Shown: piece after piece, positions 12,777 through 23,472 of the stretch
Layout of the letters: each line of letters begins with the position of its first letter
Numbering within the stretch: position 1 is the first letter of the stretch
From: Immersiella caudata
Lineage: Eukaryota > Ascomycota > Sordariomycetes > Sordariales > Lasiosphaeriaceae
Direction of reading: 5' to 3'
Length of the DNA: 64,000 bases
Assembly (NCBI GenBank): GCA_030512335.1
Contig: JAULSU010000007.1
Location: forward strand, 682,001 to 746,000
Made by a program: the position numbers and the translations under genes
Notes under the pieces: model-generated
The model's input: the letters and a program-made list of their open reading frames with translations, nothing else
Databases searched by the model: none
What the model was told of the DNA's origin: nothing

Positions 12777-14124
12777 ATGAGAGCAACAACTGCCACACTT
12801 CTGCTTTGCAGCACGCTACCCCCATCAACCCTTGGGTATCCCATTGGCGGGCAAGCCATCCAGCAACCACTCGCCAATTCAGTACCAGGGGGGAGGGTAA
12901 ACCATGGATACAAACCAGGCGCACCACAATATCGCGACTCTCTTCTCTCCTTTCATAAAGACCTGATAGACATCCCATCCACGCTCGGTGGTGGCAGCGA
13001 AGACAAGGTTGCCAGTTTTCTCGCCGACCATCTCACCAAACTCGGCTACGCCACCCAGTTGCAACTCGTTCCGCCAAGGAGTGACACACGCCCTGGAACG
13101 AAGCGCTACAATGTGCTCGCATGGCCAGGCGCAAGCGCAATCTCGGGCCCTGCGCGCACTCACAAGCCCCGGGTGCTAGTAACATCCCACATTGATGTCG
13201 TGCCGCCGTACATTCCGTACGCCATCGACGCCGGGGAGATCAACGACGACACCGTCATCAGCGGGCGAGGCTCCGTCGATGCGAAAGCGAGCGTAGCCGT
13301 CCAAGTCACGGCCGTGGAAGATCTTGTTGCCGCCGGCGAGGTGCGCGCCGAGGACTTGATGCTGCTCTATGTGATCGGAGAGGAAACCACCGGCGACGGT
13401 ATGAAGCACTTCTCTGCCTCTCTTCAGGAGCAGGATCAGCAGCTAGAGTTCGAGGCTGCCATTTTTGGCGAACCCACTGAGAACAAGCTCGCATGCGGGC
13501 ACAAAGGCATCACGGTGGGATGGATTCATGCTAAGGGCAAGGCGGGCCATTCGGGGTATCCGTCGGTGGGCAAGAGCGCCACCGGGCTGCTTACCCGTGC
13601 GTTGGTGAAGATCGCAGATGCGGATCTGGGGAGCAGTGAGCGCTACGGCAACTCCACTTTTAACATCGGGCGGCTTACGGGTGGCGTCGCTGCGAATGTG
13701 ATTGCCGAGGAGGCTGGCGCATATATTTCAGTTCGCATTGCGGGTGGGAACTTTACGACGGGATTCGATATTGTGAAGGAGAGAATCCTGGACATTCTCA
13801 AAGAGACGGATGAAGAGGCGTTTACCTTGGACTTGCCGTATGGATACGGGCCCGTAAAGTGCGACTGTGATATTGACGGTAAGCTTATTTATCTTGTTTT
13901 AGGTCCTGACGGCCTCTGATCTAGTTATTGTTCTAGGGTTCGAGACGCTGGTCGCAAATTACGGGACTGATGTCGCCAATCTCGAGGGCAACCACCAGAG
14001 CTACTTATACGGCCCTGGCTCCATCCTGGTCGCACATGGTAAGGAGGAAGCACTCAGGGTCTGCGACCTAGAGGATGCGGTGGAGGGCGTGAAGAGGATC
14101 ATCAAGCACGCTCTACAAAAATAA
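12777..14124 (+). CDS. Secreted M20-family metallopeptidase
   Basis: Two exons, 12777..13878 and 13937..14124, give 429 aa. The first ~20 residues form a signal peptide (hydrophobic run ending near LGYP). The M20 two-zinc centre is visible: His138-x-Asp140 in SHIDVVPP, the bridging Asp168 in RGSVDAKAS, and the Glu202-Glu203 pair in IGEETTGDG. GEPTENKLACGHKG and a late His (NHQSYLYGPG) follow. The dimerisation insert (HAKGKAGHSGYPS) is also present. Family members are carboxypeptidases or aminoacylases, and this one most resembles secreted fungal carboxypeptidase-S-like enzymes; substrate is unknown. Any role in extracellular nitrogen nutrition is inference. Confidence 0.9.
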
Positions 14125-14342
14125 TAGCGCCCTCGTTTGCATTCTTGCAGTTTTTGTTTGGAAGCAAGCAGTTTCACGCTTAGTATACAGACCGAAAGTT
14201 TATGGATAATCTGCAGAAGTCAGTGGCGTGGAGGGCAAAAACACACTTTACATTCCCTGCCGTCGTTTTCTGGCCGCGCGGGATTCTGGGAGCATTTGAT
14301 GGGTAACAGATAGATCATGGTTTCGCTTGGGCTTTGAATACA

Positions 14343-15884
14343 TTAGCGATTATCGGCAGTGAGCCAATCTGGCTTCCCTCCTCTTAAACCCACACCCATG
14401 TCAACTCCGCCTCTCAGCAATGTTGCCGCGCCGCTGCCATCTATTGCCCCTCTCAGAAGCTCCCGCCTAGCCCGTTCTATTCTTTTCACGGTCTCAACAG
14501 GTACAGCGAGCGAGCTGTCAACCCGGTTCAGCCCGGGTTCGCCAAGAACTCCAAGACTTGCCAGTCCAAAGCATGCATGGTACAGGTCTGGGGGGCTGCC
14601 AGGGGTCTTTCCGAAACCCCCTATTCGATGTTGCATCTTTTCCAACAGGAAGCGCCTCGATGGCTCGCGGCTGATGAGGTCCTCGTTGTCAAGGGTGACC
14701 AGAGATGCCCCGACCCACCAGCTGTAGCACGTATCAGCCGCCTTGTTGCACCGACCATTGACTCCGACCAAACACTGGTTCTCCGCGAGGGTGAGCGAAG
14801 ATAGCGAGGCAGGCAGGGTAAAGTTGACGGCGTCTTCTTCGTCAGAATCCCTATCGTCCGTCCGGGATGGTTCGATATAGATAAACTGACGTGACGAAAG
14901 CCAGTGTATTAGACCGGGCATGTCACGAATTCCGGAGCTCAGAATCTGGCTTCCGTGAAAGGCACCGCTGCCCTCCAGCGGACGATCTAGGAGATAGAGC
15001 GCACCAACCGCGCAGTAGGCATAGCCGGCTAGGAGGATATCAGACTTTGTCCCACAATGTAGAGTTTGTGGCAGATGCGACTTACCATGTGGCTCCTCAG
15101 ATGAACTTCCAGCAAACCCGCCGTCATATGTCTAAAAGCATGCTGTTAGATGTACGAGGTGGCCACAATCCAGCCTTTTGATCCTCACCTGACTGCGTCG
15201 TATGTAGCCCACAAAACCCTCAACATCGATGTCCTCCACCCATCTTGTGTCACCTTTCTCGACATCACCCCTTAAAATCCACCGAATGGCAGCTGCGATG
15301 TAGCAATATCTCATGTCGTAACCGCCAGCAATGAACCACCCCTTAGTTGGTAGGCGGCGCAACGCTTCCCCAAAGCTTCCGTCTTCGCGTTGCAACCTCT
15401 TTAACCACTCTAATGTCCTTTCCCGGTCAACGCCTTTGAAAGCTTGATCAGCACTTTCGTCGTCGGCGAGGAGCGCAAGAAGCTGCAGCGCAAACAACGT
15501 CGCCGCGATGTTGGCCAACCCGGACTGTTCAAGCGAGCGGCTCCCAGTCTCAAAGTCCCACTCATCGTACTCGCCAAGGGGAAACACGAGTGAGATGCTG
15601 CCAGAAAAGCCACCACCAGGATGCTGGTGCGAGAGAACCCATTTCCGGAGATTTGCGCGGTCCTCTGGAGTGATCAGTGGCTTGGGAGGTTGTATGTCGG
15701 AACCAAGTTGCGCTGTTGGGACATGTGGGGTCAGGATGTTGATGGCGTTTATTATGAAGTAGGCCAGGGCCATGCGATTACCCTCGTTGGAGAGGTAAAG
15801 GCTGGGGAGAGGTGAGCGAAGGCACATCTTCCAGTAGCGGAGATGCCGCTCGATGTCGAGCGATGGCCTCCCATCATCGGCCAT
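14343..15884 (-). CDS. CDC43: Protein geranylgeranyltransferase type I, beta subunit
   Basis: This is the catalytic subunit that attaches geranylgeranyl to CaaX proteins such as Rho1 and Cdc42, as a heterodimer with the RAM2 alpha subunit. Exons 15884..15189, 15131..15086 and 15028..14343 give 475 aa. Prenyltransferase-beta helical repeats are evident (WVLSHQHPGGGFSG, WLKRLQREDGSFGE, TYDGGFAG). Zinc ligands are visible as the DTC motif in NKAADTCYSWWVG and the His in DLYHACFGLASL. The 46-nt middle exon is required to continue the repeat into HAGYAYCAVGAL. The protein is somewhat longer than animal orthologues because of an acidic insert in the C-terminal half. It diverges from ILM1 across 590 bp. 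Confidence 0.93.
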
Positions 15885-16474
15885 TTTTCTGAAAATTATG
15901 GGGTATGTTCTGGAAGCGAGGAAGTGGAGTACATGTCCATGGAATCTCGACTGTAATGCATCTGCGAGCCCAAGAAGTGAGCTTGGGCGGTAGTGGTCAT
16001 TCAGGAGGTAAAGGAAGGTGGAGCTTCAGCCACACCCCACGCTCGGCGGGACTCCCCGCAATCTGGGTGCTGTGGCTGACGCTACAGCGCACGGACAACC
16101 CAGATGAACCCCTGCTCGCTTATCGTTCGCGACGTGGCCGATAAGCCAGTCGATGTGACGAAACAGCAGGCGCCGCGTCGGTACGGAAAAGGGAGAGAAA
16201 GGCAGGCAACCCAACACCAACTGCCAGTCGCGCTCTCGCTTCTACCCGTGACTCGTCGATGGCACAACCGCCGGATCGTTTCACTTCCGCAGCTCCAAGC
16301 CACAGCACGCGAAGCCTCCACTCGGCCCCAGACCAAGAACCAACGCCGAGGAAAGGGTTCTCTCTGCGCCGCGCCGCCTGTTAGACGCCAACGCCTTAAG
16401 CACATCCGCGACACTACTTCTCACAACCTACGACCTCTCCCCACCGCGCGCGAGTCGCAAGTCCAGGCTCCACC
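15885..16474. promoter_or_regulatory. Divergent promoter region, CDC43 / ILM1
   Basis: This 590-bp interval lies between two start codons. Several overlapping short open frames on both strands look like chance. No named regulatory site is evident. Confidence 0.55.
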
Positions 16475-17167
16475 ATGGCGCTCATATCGGCAAAAACCAT
16501 CATCACCTCGATCTCCCTCTTCCACATCACCCTGGGTTTCTTCTTCTTGACGAACCCCGGGACGATAGCGGACCAAGCCGTGGTCTACCTCCTTGGCGAG
16601 GCCATGGGGCTTGTACGTACTCATCTGCTCCCCCGGCGCTGAGAACTTGGGCTAACCTAACCTCGCTTCAGCCATACGCCCGGAGCTTCGAAACCCAGTC
16701 CCCAGCTCTCGCTTTCCTCGCTGTCATTCTCGCCATCGTGGGGATATCCGACCTCGTAACCTTCAGCCTTCCACACGAGGTACCGGAGCATCACTGGGGA
16801 TTGCAAGGTATGCCCCACTACCACTCCAACTTTGAGGACCCCTGAGCTAACAACCCTCACAGCGCCCCTACGTCTCTTCTTCTCGTTTCTCTTGACGCTA
16901 TACACCTTCGTCTTCGGCCCATCATCCCCATTATACACCAGCTCATCACGCGGCCGGTTTGCCCACCCTTCGGCGCACGCCCACCCACCCCCTGGCTACC
17001 TAGCGTCGAGCTGGGGCGGCGATGCGCTCAAGAACCGTGTCTTCTTCACCTTTATGCTAGTCGAAACGATGAGCTGGTTTTGGATCTGGGTCACACTTCA
17101 AGAGGAGCGGCGCGAGGCTGCAGCGCGCAAGGTGCGGAGGAGGTCGAGCCACAGCCACACGCAGTGA
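16475..17167 (+). CDS. ILM1: ILM1-family membrane protein
   Basis: Exons 16475..16612, 16672..16807 and 16863..17167 give 192 aa. The sequence has four hydrophobic segments: around residues 8-30 (SISLFHITLGFFFLT), 54-75, 92-112 (LRLFFSFLLTLYTFVFG) and 150-170 (VFFTFMLVETMSWFWIW). A basic His/Ser tail follows. The order and the LGEAMGLPYARSFETQSPALAF segment match the fungal ILM1 family, named after increased loss of mitochondrial DNA in yeast and assigned to the ER membrane. The molecular function is unknown. All three exon joins keep hydrophobic segments intact. It converges with MDM20 across 395 bp. Confidence 0.88.
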
Positions 17168-17562
17168 GACGGTGACTCTCGGGTGGAGGTCCCGCGGTGT
17201 ACCCCTAGGAAACACCGTTCAAGACATTAGCTTGGCGAAACGGGTTCTTGATTTACGACGGGAATGGAATGGCCGTCTGGTTTGTGGTAGGCTGCATTTG
17301 TCTGGTCCATGTCTGTTCATTTCTGGCTTTTTGGATACCATAGCTCAGCTCGGGGTGGCATAGCACGCACGGTATCGGTAACATCGCAAAGCAGCGCTTG
17401 CAAAGCTCGCAGCACGGGGTGAATGAATGGCATTGCATGGATGGGAAGAAGATACCCCTCTCCCACTGATGATAAATGGATTCACCATATCTCAGTCCCA
17501 ACCAGGGACGTTTTGCTTGAAATTTCTATCGCACAGCAACCGAAAACAGACAATTGCGCTCC
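17168..17562. other. Convergent intergenic region, ILM1 / MDM20
   Basis: This 395-bp spacer separates two 3' ends. I see nothing in it beyond short chance open frames. Confidence 0.6.
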
Positions 17563-20500
17563 TCAATCCCACCTCACCATGAGCCAACCCTTGACCCCGT
17601 CTCGCCAGCTCTCCAGCATTTTGCCCGCCCATTCCTCGGCCGCATCCCTTCCGCCCACAATATCAAGCACAGCGGCCTTATACCCTTCACCCTCTCGCTC
17701 GACTTCCTCCTCTTCTCGTCCAAACGTCCACTCCAGTATCCTATCCAACCAGCCCCCTTCGCCGAGCAGTTCTTTCAGCTTTTGCAAATGACTCTTTGTT
17801 TCCGCCAAAGTCTTGCTGCCTACCGCCTCGAGAGCTTTCATTTCCGATACAACGTCTCTGTGGAGTGCGGACTTACCACTGCGGTCCCGCGCGAGCTCGC
17901 GCTCGTGGAACGCGAGGATGAAGCCGGCGCTGTGCTTGACCGCTAGCGCAGTTTCACGAAGGTGAGCAACGGTGTGCATATCCGTCAGGGCGAACAGAGT
18001 AGGGGGCATGCGGGGAGGGCAGGAGTGGTAGCACGAGGTCCGCAGGGAGGACAGAGCCGTTCGGATCGAGGACGTGACCGGGGCGAGCGTTTTGGGGGTG
18101 GGGTCGCCCCGGGCGGTCGAGAGAGAAGCGAGAAGCGCCGATGTCAGGAGAAAGACAACATTATAGTGTGTCATTTCGGGGCCTGTGAGTAGGGTGGGGA
18201 GACTGGGGATGTGAATCAAGTTGGCAAGGGAGTGGTTGAGGCGGGTGAGAGATTCGAGTGCGTAGTTGCGATCGCGGATGGCGGCGTCATGTGGACGAGC
18301 AGGCTTGTAATCTTTGGGGGGTTTGTAGGCGAGGAGATCGAAGAATTGCTCCGTGAGGAAGGCTATATGTGCTCTTTCGTTCTTGGGTGTTCGTTAGTTT
18401 CTGAGCATAGCGTAGAGAGGTTGTGGGGGGGGGGGGGGGGGGGTTGCTTACCGAGAGTTCGGGTCCAAGACGCACGAACTCTTGTATTTGGGGCCCCAAG
18501 GGACCCTCGAGGTTTGGAAAAGAGCCATAGTCAGTCTTGTTGATGAGCAGTGTGTCATCTTCAATGTCTCCTATGTGTCTAATCAGCATATAGAGCCGTG
18601 GTCTCAGTGGGCTTTCACTTACTCGCGAGGGGGTGATCGGCAATCTCGATGTCAACCTTGCTCCCGAAAGACCTTGTAGCACGCGCTTCCTCTACCAGAG
18701 TCATGACCAGTGTGCAGCTTGTGCGCAGCCGACTATCGTATTTACTCAAATCAAGGATGCTTGTGTAACTCCCGGAGGAGAATGCGTCCCAGATCTTCAA
18801 GGGGGGGGCATTGCCAAGACTGTTCCCATAATATGACCGAAGCGGTTGCATCAGCGGTCGACTCCCGTGGAATAGAGCGGGAGAAAGCGTGGATATTCTG
18901 TCGAAGAACAGTGGGCTGAGGGCGTCCTGAATCGTCCTCTTCACGTCCATTGGGATCCAGACTTGTTGGGCATAAGATGTGGTTCCGATGAGAAGACAGA
19001 GCTGAGCAAGGAGGAGCCGAAGACCATTATCAGCTGGTGTTTTCCCCAGCTGCGTGTCCAGGAGCAAAATTGCCTGGAGCAGAAGCTCGGGTTGGACATC
19101 ACGGAGCGGGGCACCTGAGGCACTTGAGGACGAAGCCTTCAAGCCGGAAAGCTTGAGCAGAGATGTCCCAACAACGAGTGCCAAATCCTGACGGGGGTCC
19201 TTGTCGAGACGAGGGATCAAGTCCTGGAGCTCCTGATCGGCGGTTATTTGCTTGTATGTTTCCGCAGCCTCGGTAATAATCTCCTGTAGACAATGTCTGC
19301 ATGGTAGAGAGGTCAGGTTGCTGCAAAAGCGACACCGGTAAGGCTGAGACTGAGTCTCGCCATCCACAACAGAAGGGTGGCGTGAGAGTGTCTGCGGGCA
19401 AGTAGCTAGAAGATAGCGAATCTTGCAGATCAGTGATTTCAAGATCACCTGTCTCGCCTTATCGGGGATCTAAGCAGAGTTAGCCATCGGTGACTCGATT
19501 TCCGTCCATGGGTTCACAAGAGGTGACGCACACTGTCAAACATCTTTGGCAAGATCACGTCCACCAGCGCCTTGGCCTCCTCGAATGTCAAAATCGACAC
19601 ATACCCCTTCACGTCGTCGAATGCTGCGAGCTTATCGAAGCAGTCGTCCAGCAGCAAGCCAATCTGGACAACACGGGGTGTCATCCCTGTGTCACCTTGA
19701 GCTGAGTCCTGCGCCAGAGCAGACAGGCGGAAGCTGCTCTCGAGGAGAGCTAGGGAGAGGTTTTTCTTGTACATCTGCGCAGTCTTCGTCTCAATGGCAA
19801 AGAACTCCTTTAGTATGTCCTGCACCTCTCTCAGCGCGCTGGGACCATTCAAGTCAACACTTGGTATCCTGTTGGTGTGCGAAAAGGGGCGGCGACTTAC
19901 GCTTCGGGGTCCGCTGCCTTGCTTGCCGCGGCGATGAATCTCTTCCACACCTGCAAGTCGCAAACAAAGAAGGGGGCGGTGACCCCTTTTACGCCAAGCC
20001 GAAGAGCCTGACGGCAGAGGTCGAATATTAGATCCCACTCGCCCCATGGTTCGAGGGCGTCGAGGCACTCCCAAAAGAGAAGCTTGTGGCCCTTTTCTAG
20101 CAAGACGAGTGCACCCAGTCCGCCGCTCCTCACGCGTTTGACAAAGTCATCTTTGTTACCATGGGCAAGTAACACGCGGTAGTATAGGCATACTTCCTCT
20201 TCGGTAAGGAGTCCTCTATCTTTGGTTTCGACTTTGGGAGTCTAGGCCGAGGTGAGCTGTCAAATCCCCGAGGGAGTCCAGAGTTGGCTTACATTTTCCG
20301 TAATCTCAGCGGCCCGCTCGAGTTGCTTCGCCACCAAGAGGCTATACACCTTGCGACTTGGGCCGCTGCACTGAGGACTGATCTGCGCGTGTCAGTCTTC
20401 AGCGCCGGCCGTTCCGCCTGGGAAAGCGGTCAGACTTACCGAGAGCAGGAACGTCAGAGTTATGCTCCAGAACATAAACCGGCGGTCGCCAGAGTTGAGA

Positions 20501-21089
20501 TGGGCCTTGTCCAATGCCGTCGAAATCTGAATTGAGGGGAATGCATCAACAAAGCTTGCATGCGACGAGTCGGACAAGGGTGGTTTACCTGTTGGGCGCT
20601 CACGAGATCCCAGTACTCCAAGCATGACTGGAGACAGCCCATGGCAAGGGGGCTCTTGGGGTTTGCCTTTGCCCACTTCACCCTCAGGGGTCCCAGGGTG
20701 TCGGCATACTCAATCTCTTCCCCGATGAAATCACCAGCAGCCCACTCATAAAGCTCAATCGTATCAATGTCTGGCACTGTCTTTTGCTTGACCAGGTCTT
20801 CGATGGCGTTGAGCACCGCACCCCTCTCAGCAGCACCGTCCAGCTGGGACTCGGCGGAGACCTTGATTGCCTACACCCCTGGCGAATAAGCTCCCGCTAC
20901 AACCCTCTCTCGCGACGACGATGCAAACAAGGGTCACGCCAGACTCACCTCATAGTAGGGATCTTTCAACGACTTGGCTCTCTTGTCAGCTAACCGGATC
21001 ACCGAGTTCCAGTTGCCGTCGCTGAAGGCAGTTTGAAGCTGCACATCAACGCTGCTTTTCAGCGCTGGCCTCCCGTATCCATACCTCAT
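17563..21089 (-). CDS. MDM20: NatB N-terminal acetyltransferase auxiliary subunit (MDM20/NAA25)
   Basis: Mdm20/Naa25 anchors the Nat3/Naa20 catalytic subunit to the ribosome, so that Met-Asp/Glu/Asn N-termini are acetylated; in yeast it is needed for actin-tropomyosin function and mitochondrial inheritance. Nine exons (21089..20949, 20870..20589, 20526..20440, 20382..20293, 20241..19901, 19838..19532, 19469..18623, 18570..18452, 18381..17563) give 1010 aa, the normal length. The N-terminal half is TPR-like (NWNSVIRLADKRAKSLKDP; WDLIFDLCRQALRLGVKG). A Cys-rich CxxC...CxxC element (CRFCSNLTSLPCRHC) sits mid-protein. The C-terminal part resembles family members (FLTEQFFDLLAYKPPKDY). At the fifth intron the nearest AG would leave only 32 nt, so the AG at 19839 (62 nt) was chosen. 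The last intron carries a 19-bp G run. Confidence 0.88.
18425..18443. repeat. 19-bp homopolymer G tract inside an MDM20 intron
   Basis: Nineteen consecutive G on the plus strand (C on the sense strand of MDM20), about 8 nt inside the donor of the last intron (18451..18382). It does not touch coding sequence. Such runs slip in replication and sequencing, so the exact length is uncertain. Confidence 0.95.
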
Positions 21090-22001
21090 GGTCGCTGCAG
21101 GGATGGAGGAACGCGATCAACATGCGCTGGGCGAGGGGACGGCGACGTCCAGGGTGGGCGGACGGCGTTGGCCCCAAAGGTGGGGGAGGGGCTGCCCAAA
21201 TGGAGGAAGAGAAAAAGGAAGCTTGGAAATGTGGGGGAGTTGCACCAGCCCAAGATTTAAGCTCTGCGGCGAACGGCTCGTGCAGCTCTGGCAGGAGGAA
21301 CGTTTCTCAAGTCTGCAGAGTCCGCTAGGTATCAAGAAGCCAACAGATGCCCCATCTTGGAGAGGATGTTGGAAATCTCCACTGGCAGCTTTTTATGGGG
21401 GCCCCATTCATCACCATCCGAAAGCGTTGAGGTTGGTGTGCGTGGTGGGGAGTGGCTCGTGCGCCAGACCGAATTTCCTGACCTCGGTGAGCCAAGACTG
21501 TTACCATCGGCTTTGAGACATCATGGTACGATGCCAACTTTCTTCCCTTTGCCTGGAGTTTTGGCTTTTGGGTTGATAAGTCAATATTTTTTTACAGGTT
21601 TAGTCACAATACATAAAACTATCTGATCTTGGCTGGGGATGGGACGACTGTCCGAAGCACCGGGATCGTGGTGACCTGATGCTATCGCATACGGGCAGCT
21701 GCTATGCCCCTCCCGGGATGTCATCGGTTCAACAAGCACCGGATGTTGTAGGGCCAGCGCGGATAAGGACTGGCCATGTATGGTGCTCAATGGAGGACGC
21801 CCGAGCCACCAGATGCCACTTTCAGCGTCTAGCGCATCATCTCTCGCGTTTCATTGCTGGAAGCCGCTAGACACGGACCGGATCGCACAGCGCCAGTGGC
21901 AGTCGAAAGCACGTGGAGACTCTTGCCCGTCGGGTTTAGAGCTACCCAAGACAAGAGGACTCCGGTAGCTTCAACTTCGTTGAAGGCGCGCCGCTCGGGC
22001 A
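21090..22001. promoter_or_regulatory. Interval between MDM20 start and COX23 stop
   Basis: These 912 bp contain the presumed MDM20 promoter and the COX23 3' flank, both genes reading leftwards. An A/T-rich patch lies at about 21575-21620. No gene or RNA is recognised. Confidence 0.55.
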
Positions 22002-22497
22002 TCAGAAGACCACCAGCTTCTTCTTCTTCTCCTCTTTTCTCTTGTCCGTCTGTTTTGCTCAGTCAGTTCACGAAAGGGCCTTGGCCACAGGAGGCTCGCC
22101 ATACCCAGAGCTTCTTGCAATCCCGATACGCCCTGCCAGAGGAGTCCCCGCGTCAGCATCAATCCTTGGGAATGCCCCGATACGACTGGCGGGGAGTGCT
22201 GTGGCCCACGCCACGTACTGGAAGTAGTCCTGGCACATCGACCTATCCCCGTCGTTTCGTCGCAAGCATGCGATACTTCGGGCGGCGGTTTCTTGACAAG
22301 GATCGAGGAACTCGCTTCGGCTTTTTCTGCTCGTTGGGCGACTCGTCAGCGCTCGACATTTTTGCAGACGGGTGGACGTGGGAAGCAGGCGAAAAAGAGG
22401 GAAAGTCGGGAAGGCGCACTCACAATTGGAACTTGGCCTTGGTCTCCTCGTTCCAAGGATTCTCATTCGAACTGCTGTTATCACTTGTCGACGCCAT
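22002..22497 (-). CDS. COX23: Twin CX9C mitochondrial protein Cox23
   Basis: Cox23 is a small protein of the mitochondrial intermembrane space needed for cytochrome c oxidase assembly; it folds through the Mia40 disulfide relay. Four short exons (22497..22424, 22326..22219, 22132..22105, 22049..22002) give 85 aa. Cysteines at 35, 45, 56 and 66 form two exact CX9C motifs in a CHCH fold (CQETAARSIAC and CQDYFQAYRDC), with the family signature RNDGDRSMC between them and a Lys-rich tail. The gene is easy to miss, since no single exon exceeds 108 nt. Every join is phase-consistent. The CTGAC branch site before the last acceptor supports exon 4. It diverges from the SET gene across 975 bp. Confidence 0.92.
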
Positions 22498-23472
22498 TTT
22501 CGTGCGTAGATCTTGGATGCGGCCTCATTGGTGTATGACTTTGAGTGTTGTGAAGTCGCGACGCTCAGGGCTTGGATAGCGATGATGCGGCCATCCCGTG
22601 AACCGAGAAGCCGCCCCACAATTCTCCAATGCAACGGCACGGACCCCGTCCGCGCCGCCGCTCGGCGGGCATCCATTTTTCCCGAGAACACGGACGACGG
22701 TGGCTGTTAGGACGGCTCTCTTCGCACGTCCAGGTTTTGGCTGCGCTCAACCTCCAACAGCGCTCTGAGCGCCGTGGCACCTTTATAAAGGTGCCTTGGG
22801 CGGGAGCCAAAACTTCCTTTGGCGTGTTGGGAGGCCCGAGTCACCCCCCCCCCTCGTCATTGGAGCGAAGCATGGGTTCCAGCATAAACACTGCCACACA
22901 ACCGACGAGCAGAAAGGTCGTTGTCCGGCGATTCATCACCAGTGCGGCCCCCGAGCCGATGCCGTTTTCCACTTGCGCGGCCTTCCCGCAGTCGGCCTTT
23001 CCTCAACGGTTTGGCAACCTGTGTGAAGCAGGGTTATCCCGCTACGAGGTATAGACTCTTGGCTTCCGTCTCGGCATCTCGGGCAAAACGACCCGCTGTC
23101 AAATTTCTATGTTCCGAACCTGACGTCTTGGTGACAGTTTAGCCGCCCAGCGCAAACTGCGAGTTGCAGCCAAGCTGGAAAGCCAAGAAGGCCGGTTTGA
23201 CAACAACTGGCTTTCTTCCCTCCGCATGGTTAGATCCACAGAAATCCATCTCTGAAACCCGCACACCGGTCAATGTACCGGCTACCACCCGGAGATATAT
23301 GGGATAGGCACTCATCCGCATTGGCATGGTTTGCCAAGGTGAGTGACCGTGTCCTGACAGCTCAGGACGACGGTCAAAAAGAAAATGCAAGGTAGATATT
23401 TTATATTACCTATTACCTGGTTTCTCTTTTTCTTGTACTGCATCGAAGAAGAAGCATATATTTCGTCCAGCC
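22498..23472. promoter_or_regulatory. Divergent promoter region, COX23 / SET protein
   Basis: This 975-bp interval holds a perfect 20-bp palindrome at 22776-22795, a C10 run at 22844-22853, and a TATA-like A/T-rich patch around 23397-23415 just before the SET gene start. Open frames of up to 141 codons here resemble no family. Confidence 0.55.
22776..22795. promoter_or_regulatory. Perfect 20-bp palindrome centred on TTTATAAA
   Basis: GGCACCTTTATAAAGGTGCC reads identically on both strands. It lies about 280 bp upstream of the COX23 ATG and 680 bp upstream of the SET-protein ATG. It could be a dimer-binding operator overlapping a TATA box, but this is inferred from symmetry and position only. 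Confidence 0.5.

Noticed and set aside
19869..19900. 32-nt intron in MDM20
   Set aside because: It would keep frame but is below plausible intron size; the next in-phase AG at 19839 gives 62 nt and a continuous protein.
22068..22691. 207-codon minus-strand frame as a single-exon gene
   Set aside because: It is COX23 read through its introns; only the spliced form gives two exact CX9C motifs.
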